51,474 nt of DNA, taken from contig JBLNDI010000113.1 of NCBI GenBank assembly GCA_050261495.1, positions 1-51,474 on the forward strand. The letters are read 5' to 3'. A model generated the notes under the pieces. That model searched no databases. It was not told the DNA's origin and saw nothing but the letters and a program-made list of their open reading frames with translations. A program made the position numbers and the translations under genes. The stretch comes from JBMNKL01 sp050261495 (GTDB lineage Bacteria; Bacillota; Clostridia; Acetivibrionales; DTU013). Each line of letters begins with the position of its first letter. The first letter of the stretch is position 1. Of the stretch, positions 42,661 through 51,474 are shown in pieces.

Positions 42661-43928
42661 TAATATATCACCAGTTCCCTGCCGCCCAGGCTATCCCTGT
42701 TAACTTGCTCCGCGCGCGATTCCGGAACCGTCACCGTATCCGGATTGCCGTCGCTTACATATTGATTTTCCCGTTTCGTGTTTGCAAGCCACCATGTCAG
42801 GTCCTGGTCTACCGGCATAATGCCGGGCGATCTCACGCGGCTTATCGAAAGCGGGTTGAACCTGACGTTGAACGGCGATGGAGCAGGCTCGGCTCCAACT
42901 TCCATGATCGCCTTGTTGTTGTATGTCACGCCTTCATATTCCCCCTCGATTACATATTGCATCAACTGCGGCGAAGGCGCGCCGTATGGCAGCGAAAAAG
43001 CATTCAGCGTATAACCGGGTATCAACTCGTACATTTTTTTCTGGTTGCCGCCAATCTCCCGCTGTATAATTTCTGCCGTTTTCGCGTCTTTTTTAAGATT
43101 GATGTGGGAATACGTGTGATTGCCTATTTCAAATCCCTTGCCGGCGAGGTACCTGAGCCTCTGTTCCAGCGTACCGGCTGAGCCGAAAGTCCTGTTCCCC
43201 AGGTTGACAAAAAATGTACCCTCCAGGCCGAAATCAGGATGTGTTTTGCTGAACTCCTCCATGATGCCGACGGCAGAAAGAGGATTTGCCCTGAATTCCC
43301 CGTTTTCCTCGACCAGGTTGAATTGCCCGGAGGTGCCGTCGTCAAACGTAAAGACCATCGGGATAAATCCCGCCGGAGTATTTATATTGCCGCTGATATA
43401 ATCATTCAAACTGATAAGCCTGTATCCCGATTCGTAAAGCGTGCCCAAAAGCTCCCTGAAAGCGTCAAAAGTCATGGTGAATTCCTTGTCGCCTTTTTCG
43501 TATTCCTCTATAAAATTGTGGAACATCACCACCATGATCCTGCCCGCTTCATTAGGTTTCACTTTTTCCAGTTCAGCAGGCGAAAGCTTACCCGGCTTTC
43601 CTTCGGTCCCTGCGCTGCTGCTGCTGCCGTCGTTGCCGTTGCCACTGTTGCCGCTGCCGGAATGTCCTCCTTCATCGCCGGGTTTTGCATCATCACCGCC
43701 GGGCCGATCCGTTTCATCTTGTTCGTTTTCATCCGCCCGCGTTTCCGAGCCGGCGGCGGATTCTCCATTCTGCCCGGTCTCCCCGTCCCGACCCTCCTGC
43801 GACTCCTGCCCGTGATCCGCAAGGTTGCCTTCATTCCGCGCCTTGAATTTTGCACAGCCATGAAGCAGCAATCCCGCGATCAGAAATAAAATAGTTATCT
43901 TGAAAACAGCCTTTCTCTTGTTCATCAT
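42660..43928 (-). CDS. Polysaccharide deacetylase lipoprotein
   Basis: This extracellular, membrane-anchored deacetylase of the NodB-homology type probably acts on peptidoglycan or another N-acetylated glycan. The preferred start is the ATG at 43928; the frame is open to a TTG at 43967. The signal peptide ends in LLHGC (lipidated Cys). A linker very rich in Gly, Asp, Glu and Ser (about 35-115) precedes the catalytic domain. There VMFHNFIEEY, MVFTFDDGTSGQF with the catalytic Asp pair, and IGNHTYSHINL with the two metal His mark the fold; SLPYGAPSP gives the late motif. The stop codon abuts the GGGGTCAGGCTTGAA repeat. Substrate not known. Confidence 0.88.
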   Translation of the reverse strand: MMNKRKAVFKITILFLIAGLLLHGCAKFKARNEGNLADHGQESQEGRDGETGQNGESAAGSETRADENEQDETDRPGGDDAKPGDEGGHSGSGNSGNGNDGSSSSAGTEGKPGKLSPAELEKVKPNEAGRIMVVMFHNFIEEYEKGDKEFTMTFDAFRELLGTLYESGYRLISLNDYISGNINTPAGFIPMVFTFDDGTSGQFNLVEENGEFRANPLSAVGIMEEFSKTHPDFGLEGTFFVNLGNRTFGSAGTLEQRLRYLAGKGFEIGNHTYSHINLKKDAKTAEIIQREIGGNQKKMYELIPGYTLNAFSLPYGAPSPQLMQYVIEGEYEGVTYNNKAIMEVGAEPAPSPFNVRFNPLSISRVRSPGIMPVDQDLTWWLANTKRENQYVSDGNPDTVTVPESRAEQVNRDSLGGRELVIY

Positions 43929-44042
43929 CTTGATCCCGTTTCTTTCGTTGGTTTTTGTATTGTTCAAACCGTGCTTATTATTTGTAAAATATAATGAGCC
44001 ATACCCGCAATCAACGGCGTCGATTTTATAATTTTATTCGCT

Positions 44043-45404
44043 TTATTTTGACCCGATAGTCCCGATAATTGTTCCGCTATATTTTAAACTGCTGAGCACT
44101 CTTGTCCTAAACGTTTCTTCGCTTTTTTTAATCTTCATTTTAAAATCACTATAATCAATGCTGTCATCAGGAATCACCAAGCCGCACTTAATAACAATTA
44201 CATCGTCCCTTGGACAAACATTATTTTCATAAGTGGAACCTCTGTTCATTCTCAGCTCAATATTTTCAATTCCTCGATTCTGCGGATAAAAATATAAGCC
44301 TTTCTTCGCGTCAAATCTAAACATGTATGCCAGCAATTGCTGATAATCATTGCTTTTTATGTTGTCTTCAGGTTTGTATTTAGCATCGGCAATTATACGA
44401 TTATCCGCATCGCGGCTTATGAAATCGGGATAAATCAGACCTATATTACCGGCAAATAGCCGTTGCGCACCTTTTCCGCTTTTGTTCATCGGGTGATAAA
44501 AATCACTTCCAATAAGCAAGCTGACATATTCTTCCCAGAGCCACGCGCCGTCAAACAAAATCCCGTGAATCTGGCGCATACCGGAGCCAATTTGATGTTT
44601 CTCATACCGCAAAATCATTATACACAGGCGCTGCAATGCCCTGTATTCACGATAATACGCATGGCGGATCGGGTTCTTGATATTTTCCGCTATTACTTTT
44701 CTTCTGTCAAAGAACTCGTAACTATTTGTCAATCGTATAACTAAAGCTACCTCGTCTTTTGCTTTTTGCAACAGGCTATTACCAAAAGGTTTCCTCTTGA
44801 TAAACTCTATCGTATGGCGAATTAAATGTATTAAATAATTATCATAGGAAAATTCGCGCTGATTATATGCGACATTCCCGATAAAAGGCGTATTTTTTCT
44901 GACATGGCGGGCAATATCGATTGTCCCTTTAACATTCCCATCGTTATACTGATTTTTGATATAAGTTTTAAACGGACCTTTGCGCATCGCTTCTCTTAAA
45001 TAATGAGGAAATAAAAACAGCAACAGGTTGAGCATAAGGTTATCTTGATTGGTATCGGTATCCAGATCCAGAATATTTGGGAAATTCAATACGCGCTCAA
45101 GCAAATATTGAAAAAAATAATCACATTCTCCCGTTGAAAAGCGTGATTCAATGACGAGGCGTTCATTGCCGTATCCTAAAAAGCCCATAATATTACCTGA
45201 ACGGTAATAATCATTGACGCTTTGCAAAATCACCTGGTCCCCGGTTATGTCTTCCGAATCTTTTACAAGCTCGGGAAAAATAAACACGCCTTCCTTCTCA
45301 AGCTGTTCAAGCGTCTTATCGGCAATTATTCCTGTTACACGGGATACTTCGCCAAAGTATTTTTTGCCGACAAGCGTATTGTCCTTGATTTTAAGCACCG
45401 TCAT
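44043..45404 (-). CDS. mcrC: McrC-type nuclease subunit of a McrBC restriction system
   Basis: McrC supplies the endonuclease of type IV systems that cut modified DNA with the McrB GTPase. The most likely start is the ATG at 45404 (MTVLKIKDNT), inside the end of mcrB (14-bp overlap, translational coupling). A longer frame to 45524 lies antisense-free but within mcrB codons and looks unnatural. The resulting 453 residues contain FLFPHYLREAM, the central KGTIDIARHVRKNTPF, and a PD-(D/E)xK nuclease motif: WLWEEYV, then YPDFISRD and IADAKYKP (Asp327, Asp340, Lys342). The C-terminus is typical of the McrBC 5-methylcytosine restriction component family. Confidence 0.88.
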   Translation of the reverse strand: MTVLKIKDNTLVGKKYFGEVSRVTGIIADKTLEQLEKEGVFIFPELVKDSEDITGDQVILQSVNDYYRSGNIMGFLGYGNERLVIESRFSTGECDYFFQYLLERVLNFPNILDLDTDTNQDNLMLNLLLFLFPHYLREAMRKGPFKTYIKNQYNDGNVKGTIDIARHVRKNTPFIGNVAYNQREFSYDNYLIHLIRHTIEFIKRKPFGNSLLQKAKDEVALVIRLTNSYEFFDRRKVIAENIKNPIRHAYYREYRALQRLCIMILRYEKHQIGSGMRQIHGILFDGAWLWEEYVSLLIGSDFYHPMNKSGKGAQRLFAGNIGLIYPDFISRDADNRIIADAKYKPEDNIKSNDYQQLLAYMFRFDAKKGLYFYPQNRGIENIELRMNRGSTYENNVCPRDDVIVIKCGLVIPDDSIDYSDFKMKIKKSEETFRTRVLSSLKYSGTIIGTIGSK

Positions 45405-47457
45405 TGCCATCACCCGAATAACCGTAAGCCTTTGCAAATTTCTCCATAATGGCGTCCTCTTCATACATGCCCCGGACATATTCCTGCAGCAGCGGCTCGA
45501 GATAATCCGTCCACAGTTGGTCAAAGGTTAAATTCTTCAATTTCAGGAAATAGGCTGCGCCAATATGGTAGTTTTCATTAAGCCCTTCCACGTTTGAAAT
45601 TTCATTGTTCAAAGCGGTCATCCTGCGTATTGCTTCGTCCTTGATTTCGCCAAGCTCATCCAGCATTTCCAGCCGGTCTTCCGCCTTAATCTCGATAAAC
45701 CTGAAACGACGGCGCATGGCAAAGTCAAAGCTGTCAACAGAACGGTCAATATCGTTCATTGTCCCGATAATATAAACGTTCTCCGGGACGTAAAACTTCT
45801 CGTCCGGGTTGTCATGCATGTTCGCATACTGTGTGGACACTTCGCCGGCTCGCCCGCGGTATCCCGGATCAATTGAGAAAAATAACTCGCCGAAAATCTT
45901 GGAAATTTCACCGCGGTTAATCTCGTCTATAATGAAAACATACGGCTTCACTTTATTCGGATTTGCAACAGGCTTGGCATCGGGTGTTTTATTAACCTTG
46001 ATTGCGCTAAAAATGGCTAATAGATAAGAATATTGCTGCGTGGCATTCAATTTCCCGAAAAATTGAGTCACATCTTTCACCTGGCTGAACGTTTGGCCGG
46101 AACTTAACATCTTTTTTAAGTCCGTGATATTCAGCTTCAGCTTGTTTGATATTTTGTTTTCAGGTATATAAATGTGAATATAGTTGTCGTCAACGCCTGT
46201 TAAGTAGAATTTAGTGCCGCTTATAGTTTCAAGTTCATCCACTCCCAGTTCGATGCCCGATAAATAATCGGATATGCTTCTTTCAACGGATGCCTCTTTT
46301 TCTATCACTTCCTGTGGCTTTATCGCATCTTCATAGTTCTTCCTCGCTCTTGCCACAAATCGCTTGAATATGCCATCCTGGAGCTCAAATCCCACGGAAC
46401 CGTCATCATATACCTTTGGACGCAGCCCCTCAACAAAATCCGAGTAATCGTAATTCGGGTGAAACTGGACAAATTCAACCTGCTTTTTCTGTTCATCGCT
46501 CAGCAGGGATAAATCATCAAAATAGCCGTTACTGATGATATCAGCGGCAATTTCCCTTGCCAGATGCGTTTTCCCCGTTCCCGGCGCACCGCGGAAGATG
46601 ATGTTTTTTGACTCAATAAGGATGCTGGAATAAGGGTTCCTGAATCCGCCGCTTGCCTGGATTTCATCATCAACCTTTTCCTCTTCGCTTTTAGGCTGCA
46701 TGGCTTCTTTCTTTTCCTTTTCACGATAGATGAGAACAAACTGGTCGTCTTCATGTCCAAAGCGCTTCAGGCATTCCTGGACAAAATGGATGGTCGAAAA
46801 GATGTTCCAGCAATAAATCACATACTGCTTGCCTTCGTCATTTTTGTATATGCAATACTCGATTGTATTCCTGCGTTTCCTGAATTCTTCCACACTGGGA
46901 TAAATGCCGCGAATTACTTCAGAATATGGCCCGTACTGGCAAGTCGGAAAAGATTCTTTTTCCTCGTCAGTCAAAGCGTCGATATATTGCTCAAAAATCT
47001 GGAAAGCCAGGCGCGGCAATGTTTGGTTTGCAACTCTTTTTTCCCCGTAATTGTGTTTACGGCGGATTATCGCTCCACTGGCGCTTTTAAAATATGTATC
47101 AAGCGGCTTGTAATAATCCCCGAGACCAAGATTGTCCATCGTAAACCGATCGTCAGTTGACGTCACTTCGTTGGCAGTGATAACCAGTTCAAACTTCTCT
47201 TGCTTTGTTTCAATAACAAAGTTTAATCTCTCTAAAAATTCTTTTGCTTCCGATGCGTCAAATCCCTCGGTTGAAATATCTTCATTATTGGCCAAATGAT
47301 TTGCAACTGCAATGACGTATTTGGGCGGGTACTTCTTACCTTGCTCATCAATCAGCTCATACTTTGTACTTTTATGTATTTCCGGTACACCATTTGCATC
47401 AATATATTTAAACGCTTTTAGAATATCATCTTTTGAAATGTTTTTTGGGATTGCCAT
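45391..47457 (-). CDS. mcrB: McrB-type AAA+ GTPase of a type IV restriction system
   Basis: This 688-residue motor and recognition subunit has a C-terminal AAA+ domain (about 275-680) with Walker A GAPGTGKT (290-297), HPNYDYSDFVEGLRP, Walker B YVFIIDEINRG (Asp511-Glu512), the McrB-type IGTMNDIDRSVDSFD segment and AMRRRFRF. The N-terminal part differs from E. coli McrB: residues 1-85 resemble the head domain of ScoMcrA-like enzymes (KYIDANGVPEIHKSTKYEL, KYPPKYVIAVANH), and 86-250 is a separate domain I do not recognise, rich in aromatics and probably reading the DNA modification. AGGAGGGG precedes the ATG by six bases. mcrC overlaps its 3' end. Confidence 0.87.
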   Translation of the reverse strand: MAIPKNISKDDILKAFKYIDANGVPEIHKSTKYELIDEQGKKYPPKYVIAVANHLANNEDISTEGFDASEAKEFLERLNFVIETKQEKFELVITANEVTSTDDRFTMDNLGLGDYYKPLDTYFKSASGAIIRRKHNYGEKRVANQTLPRLAFQIFEQYIDALTDEEKESFPTCQYGPYSEVIRGIYPSVEEFRKRRNTIEYCIYKNDEGKQYVIYCWNIFSTIHFVQECLKRFGHEDDQFVLIYREKEKKEAMQPKSEEEKVDDEIQASGGFRNPYSSILIESKNIIFRGAPGTGKTHLAREIAADIISNGYFDDLSLLSDEQKKQVEFVQFHPNYDYSDFVEGLRPKVYDDGSVGFELQDGIFKRFVARARKNYEDAIKPQEVIEKEASVERSISDYLSGIELGVDELETISGTKFYLTGVDDNYIHIYIPENKISNKLKLNITDLKKMLSSGQTFSQVKDVTQFFGKLNATQQYSYLLAIFSAIKVNKTPDAKPVANPNKVKPYVFIIDEINRGEISKIFGELFFSIDPGYRGRAGEVSTQYANMHDNPDEKFYVPENVYIIGTMNDIDRSVDSFDFAMRRRFRFIEIKAEDRLEMLDELGEIKDEAIRRMTALNNEISNVEGLNENYHIGAAYFLKLKNLTFDQLWTDYLEPLLQEYVRGMYEEDAIMEKFAKAYGYSGDGNDGA

Positions 47458-47661
47458 ATAAACCCCTCCTTATTTATTATGTATTTTATGTCAACAACCC
47501 GGTTTTCACAGTATCATCTGCGGAAAAATCCCTGAATTCTTCTATTGTATGAATCATAAGTATGTTTCATTCCCCTATCAATAAAACCGTAAAGAAAACC
47601 GTCCTGCATTTCTGCAATACTGCATCCGGCGCTTTTTGTGCGGGCTGGGGCAATATGAATC
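47458..47661. other. Intergenic region between addA and mcrB
   Basis: About 200 bp. Very short frames occur on the minus strand (for example 23 codons beginning MIHTIEEFRDF, ending near 47489), but none has supporting signals. Presumed mcrB promoter not identifiable with confidence. Confidence 0.35.
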
Positions 47662-50600
47662 CTAGCACGGTAGAAGTTCTCCGCTGCTGAAAAGGTACAG
47701 GTACCTTTCGGTTACCTTTTTCCCCGTCAACTGTTCCAATGCCTTTGTATAATAATCGATTTGCGTCCTGTACCTCTCCCTGATTATGCCGGACCCTCCT
47801 TCGGGCACGTAGTCGGTTTTGTAATCCAGCAGCACAAGGCCGTTGTCCGTCTCGAACCAGCAGTCGATAATTCCCTGGAGAAGCATTGTTTCGCCGTCTG
47901 ACACATCTTCGGGCAAATCCCTGAATATGTCGGTGTACCTGGCTTCTATGCTGAAAGCCGTCTCCCTGTATACTTCATGGGCGGCCAGCATGCGTCTGCC
48001 GAGATGGGTTTTGAAAAATGCGGCAATAGCCTCTGTCCTTACCGTCCCGGCCTCCGCTTCCGTGAGCAGTTCATTGGCTGTCATTGCTGCCAGTTGGTCC
48101 CTTATCTCCTGCAAAAATCCGTGGAATGAACTTTCGGGGCCGTCTTCCTTATATGCCAGGCGAAGCCTCTCAAGGTCCAGGCGCTGCATGACAAAATGCA
48201 TAATCGTACCCTTGTGTGCCGCGCTTAGTTCTTTTTCCGTCTTCATGAACAGGGGCTTGGCTATCAAGGGCTTTATATAAGGAATAGCCGCCCCGTCCCG
48301 GTCATCATCCGAAAAGCGTCTTTTCAGCTCGGTTACGGATATTTTCGCAGGTATTGCGGAAAGGGCGGAGTAAGGGTATTCCCATTCGAGACAGCTAATG
48401 ATCCTCCGGGTTTCCGCCGCATCAACCTCATCGCGCTCGCAAGCCGGGCGGAGTTCATCCTGGCTTTGGCTTGCAACAGCCGGGGCGGCTCCTGCTTCGG
48501 CGGCGGTGTTTGTGGCTGTTGGGGCGGCGGTTGCCGTGGCAGTATCATCAGAGCCGGCAATGACGCCCGGGACGGCGGCGGTGGCGCTGCTTGCTTTGCT
48601 GACAGCCGGAGTGACGGCGGTTTCAAAGGTGGAAGCGGCTTCAGCGGCGGAAGCGGCTCCGGCGGTTGTAACGGCGCCCTCGAGCCAGCTAAAGAAGTCC
48701 TGTTCCGTGCCCGGCTCCTCTTGTTTTACGGTGGTTATGCCTTTCCCGTAAAACCTGGTTTCCCATCCGGATGGATCGCTCAACACCCACCCGGCACTAC
48801 CGGCCAATTGCGCGGCATTCCTGATCGACGCCAGCGATTCATGTCTTGCAAGCGCCGGCCCTATCCAGTCGAAATAAGACGATGCCTGCATCACTTCAAA
48901 TGAAGGCAGTTTTTCACCGGCCATTTCCGCGATTGCGCACCACCTCGCGCAGGTTTTGGCCGCATCTCTCACGCTGCCGGTGATTATCAGCTTTTCCTTT
49001 GTCCTCGTAAATGCGACGTAAAGAATGCGCATTTCTTCAGAAAGCACTTCCAGCCTGAGTTTCTGCCTGATGGCAAACTTGGATATCACGGGTGTTATCG
49101 TGCGCCTGTCAAGGTCTACCAGGTCCGGTCCGAACCCAAGCTCCTGGTGCAGCAATATATCGGCGTTCAAATCCATCATATTGAATCTCTTGCCGCATCC
49201 TGCAACTATGACTATCGGGAATTCCAATCCCTTGCTTTTGTGTATGCTCATGATCCTGACCACGTTGTCGTTTTCCCCCAGGATCCTGGCGCTTCCCATA
49301 TCCCCTCCGCCGCTTTTCAGCTTGTTTATGAAACTAATAAAGTTGAACAGTCCCTTGTAACTTGTTTTTTCGTATTGTCCCGCGCGCTCAAATAGAATGC
49401 GCAGGTTGGCCTGCCGTTCGGGACCCCCGGGAAGTATGCCGACATAGCTGTAATAACCTGTTTCGTTCACCAGCATCCATACCAACTCGTCAATCGGCAT
49501 GTATTGGGCGGCATCGCGCCATTTGGCCAGACGATCCAGGAATTTCGCGACTTTTTCACGTACGCCGCTGCCTGCCTTGATATGCGGGCTGTCCGCCAAT
49601 ATTTTCATCGCCTCGTATATTGACACGGTACGGTCGGCAAGCCTTATATCGGCCAGTTCATCCGTACCGAATCCTCCTATCGGCGACCTGAGGACGGCAA
49701 GCATCGGTATGTCCTGCAGGGGGTTATCTATAATCTGCAAAAGCGAAAGCATCGTTTCGACCTCGACTGAGCTGAAATACCCCATGCCCGTGTCCGCGTA
49801 TGCCGGGATACCCATTGCCGCCAGTTCTTCCACGAATATATCCGCCCAGTTTTTGGTCGCTCTCATTAATATGACGATATCTTTGTATTCCGCCGGCCTG
49901 TATCTCTTCAGGCTGCCATCATAGACGTGGATGCCTTTCCCGTCTGTCCCGGCGCCCGGCTCGCGGCAAACCAATTCCCTTATTCTCTTGCCTATTAATC
50001 GCGCTTCGGCTTGGATATTGTCGGGAGGTTCTTCTTCTTCATCATCGCGGGCGCCGTTTCCGTTCACACCGTTCATATCCCCGCGGACAGGCCCGTCCGT
50101 ATCTTCCGCTTCATCGGCATCTGCAGCGGAGCCGGGAATAAATTCGGCGTCATCCGACGTTACGTCAAGTATATGCACCTCGATATTTCCCCCGGTCTTG
50201 CAGCCGGCTTCCGGTTCGCCGAATACCGCCCCGGGGTTGAGATACTCCTTCTCGGTATAGTCAAGCTCCCCTACAAGCGGCGACATGATTTGCTTGAATA
50301 TGAAATTCACCCCGTTGATTATCGAGGGACGGCTCCTGAAGTTTGTATACAGCTGGATCACCCTGTTGTCATGCCCGCGTTCGGCCGGGTATGACAGGTA
50401 TTTCGACATGAAAATCTCCGGCATCGCCTGCCTGAACCTGTAAATGCTCTGTTTCACATCGCCGACCATGAATATATTATGCCTGCCGTCTTCGTTCCCG
50501 GATACAACATTAAGAATAATTTCCTGCACCATGTTGCTGTCCTGGTATTCATCCACCAGTATTTCATCATACCGTTCCCTCAGCGCTTTCGCGGCTTCGG

Positions 50601-51474
50601 TCGCTCGCCCGTCTTCCACCAGGACTTTCAGGCAAAAGTGCTCCAGGTCGTTGAAATCCAGGAGTCCCCTGGACTTTTTCTTCTCCATGTAAATGGAGTC
50701 AAATTCACTTACCAGGGCGGCAAGGTATTTCAATTGCGGATACAGTTTCCTGAAATCCTCGATTGCTTCCGCAGCAGTTACGTTAAAGCCGTTTTCGTAC
50801 AGTCTTCTTATTTTGTCCTTCACCAGGTTTCTGGCGGCCTTTATCTCTTCCTGTACTGTCTTATCGGCGTCCTTGCCGCATCTCGGGAGCCTGTCCAATT
50901 CAAACGACGAAAAGGCCTTGTGCAATGCGTCCCAGCAACCATCATCCGGGGCTGTACCGCGAGGGTTTACGGCTCGAAGGTCTGCGTTGCTTTGTGATGA
51001 CTGTTCCAGGTTTACTGCTATCTGCCCGCCAGACGGATCCGGCTCCGGGTCGATGACCGCCGCGCCTGTCTCGTACCGGCTTGCTTCCGACCCCGCATTA
51101 CCGGAACGGCTGTATGCTTCCTGGCTGCCATGATTGCCTGGATGGCAGCCTTCAGCCTGAGCCAGTGCCGCGCGGCACAATTCAAGGAGCTCGTTTACTT
51201 TCTCCATGTCCTCTTCAAGGACGCTGCAGTACGGCTGCAGGCCCTGCCCGCGGCTTGCCGCCGCAGCCGCTTTGTCAAGCAGGGCTGCCAGGCCTTGCAG
51301 CTCGGCGGCTGCGCTTTTGAGCAGCACGCGCGCCCATGGGGTGCTGCTCAAACAGGCAGAAGCCCGTCCGGGTCCATAGGCTTCTGCCTGGGCGGCAAGC
51401 CACTGCTCGGGCCATGGATGGCTGCGCGTGAAGCGGTGCAGCGTGGATACCAATTCGCGCAGCCCGCTGTCGTC
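47662..51474 (-). CDS. addA: ATP-dependent helicase/nuclease subunit A (AddA), N-terminus outside the window
   Basis: AddA, with AddB, forms the RecBCD-like helicase-nuclease that processes double-strand breaks. The frame is open through the window edge (DDSGLRE precedes the first TTG at 51453), so motif I and Walker A lie outside. Visible helicase motifs: II LVDEYQDSN, III MVGDVKQSIYRFRQA, IV QLYTNFRSRPSII, V MSIHKSKGLEFPIVIVAG, VI LYVAFTRTKEKL. The C-terminal RecB-like nuclease has LLQGIIDCW and LVLLDYKTDY. Three long low-complexity insertions are unusual: one near the visible N-terminus (Ser/Gly/Glu-rich), an acidic one before IQAEARLIGKR, and an 80-residue Ala/Thr-rich block around visible residues 920-1000. 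Confidence 0.92.
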   Translation of the reverse strand, partial: DDSGLRELVSTLHRFTRSHPWPEQWLAAQAEAYGPGRASACLSSTPWARVLLKSAAAELQGLAALLDKAAAAASRGQGLQPYCSVLEEDMEKVNELLELCRAALAQAEGCHPGNHGSQEAYSRSGNAGSEASRYETGAAVIDPEPDPSGGQIAVNLEQSSQSNADLRAVNPRGTAPDDGCWDALHKAFSSFELDRLPRCGKDADKTVQEEIKAARNLVKDKIRRLYENGFNVTAAEAIEDFRKLYPQLKYLAALVSEFDSIYMEKKKSRGLLDFNDLEHFCLKVLVEDGRATEAAKALRERYDEILVDEYQDSNMVQEIILNVVSGNEDGRHNIFMVGDVKQSIYRFRQAMPEIFMSKYLSYPAERGHDNRVIQLYTNFRSRPSIINGVNFIFKQIMSPLVGELDYTEKEYLNPGAVFGEPEAGCKTGGNIEVHILDVTSDDAEFIPGSAADADEAEDTDGPVRGDMNGVNGNGARDDEEEEPPDNIQAEARLIGKRIRELVCREPGAGTDGKGIHVYDGSLKRYRPAEYKDIVILMRATKNWADIFVEELAAMGIPAYADTGMGYFSSVEVETMLSLLQIIDNPLQDIPMLAVLRSPIGGFGTDELADIRLADRTVSIYEAMKILADSPHIKAGSGVREKVAKFLDRLAKWRDAAQYMPIDELVWMLVNETGYYSYVGILPGGPERQANLRILFERAGQYEKTSYKGLFNFISFINKLKSGGGDMGSARILGENDNVVRIMSIHKSKGLEFPIVIVAGCGKRFNMMDLNADILLHQELGFGPDLVDLDRRTITPVISKFAIRQKLRLEVLSEEMRILYVAFTRTKEKLIITGSVRDAAKTCARWCAIAEMAGEKLPSFEVMQASSYFDWIGPALARHESLASIRNAAQLAGSAGWVLSDPSGWETRFYGKGITTVKQEEPGTEQDFFSWLEGAVTTAGAASAAEAASTFETAVTPAVSKASSATAAVPGVIAGSDDTATATAAPTATNTAAEAGAAPAVASQSQDELRPACERDEVDAAETRRIISCLEWEYPYSALSAIPAKISVTELKRRFSDDDRDGAAIPYIKPLIAKPLFMKTEKELSAAHKGTIMHFVMQRLDLERLRLAYKEDGPESSFHGFLQEIRDQLAAMTANELLTEAEAGTVRTEAIAAFFKTHLGRRMLAAHEVYRETAFSIEARYTDIFRDLPEDVSDGETMLLQGIIDCWFETDNGLVLLDYKTDYVPEGGSGIIRERYRTQIDYYTKALEQLTGKKVTERYLYLFSSGELLPC

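Noticed and set aside
47489..47560. Very short minus-strand frame (MIHTIEEFRDF...) between addA and mcrB
   Set aside because: Only 23 codons, no ribosome site and no recognisable family.

Overview
The window looks like a chromosomal piece of a spore-forming, Gram-positive-type member of the Clostridia. The evidence is a GerM-type sporulation lipoprotein, several lipobox proteins and cell-wall hydrolases, a cyclic-di-AMP (ydaO/yuaA) riboswitch, an AddA-type recombination nuclease, strong AGGAGG-type ribosome binding sites and frequent TTG/GTG starts. Core genes look moderately GC-rich by eye; one accessory patch (about 10.1-12.2 kb) is strikingly AT-rich. The species cannot be fixed from sequence alone. 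I saw no tRNA, rRNA or CRISPR array.

Layout. 1-5.3 kb: the 3' part of an alpha-2-macroglobulin-like protein and a Memo-domain (AmmeMemoRadiSam B) lipoprotein. 5.4-10.1 kb: a MurA enzyme whose catalytic Cys is replaced by Asp, a convergent YjbQ protein, a pncA-pncB NAD-salvage pair and a GNAT acetyltransferase. 10.1-12.2 kb: an AT-rich island with a toxin, an Xre antitoxin and a SecB-like chaperone (a TAC module), followed by a 449-bp IS256-family deletion derivative with inverted repeats and an 8-bp target duplication. 12.2-16.2 kb: a heterodimeric ABC exporter preceded by a short leader ORF and an intrinsic terminator, an architecture like the B. subtilis bmrBCD attenuator. 16.2-22.7 kb: aldose 1-epimerase, an L,D-transpeptidase, a GHL10-amidase fusion and a lipoprotein whose reading frame continues past its stop codon. 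23-25 kb: a MATE transporter and a gene-free stretch of repeats.

25-32.4 kb, all on the minus strand: a metallophosphoesterase, RdgB, GerM and an AMIN-amidase (an arrangement resembling B. subtilis gerM-rph-ysnA-ysnB but without rph), then ruvC-ruvA-ruvB-queH. 32.4-35.5 kb: argG-argH behind a promoter carrying two ArgR-box-like sites. 35.5-41.4 kb: a small basic protein and sbcD-sbcC. 41.6-44 kb: an NlpC/P60 hydrolase under a c-di-AMP riboswitch and a polysaccharide deacetylase lipoprotein. 44-47.5 kb: a McrB-McrC type IV restriction pair. 47.7-51.5 kb: AddA, cut by the window end.

Themes. Many products act on the cell wall (MurA, L,D-transpeptidase, two amidases, NlpC/P60, deacetylase) or on DNA ends and Holliday junctions (SbcCD, AddA, RuvABC). 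The most interesting accessory pieces are the TAC module, the leader-controlled exporter, the Asp-type MurA, a repeated GGGGTCAGGCTTGAA motif lying on the stop codons of three unrelated genes, and reading frames that continue past stop codons into repeats or protein-like sequence.
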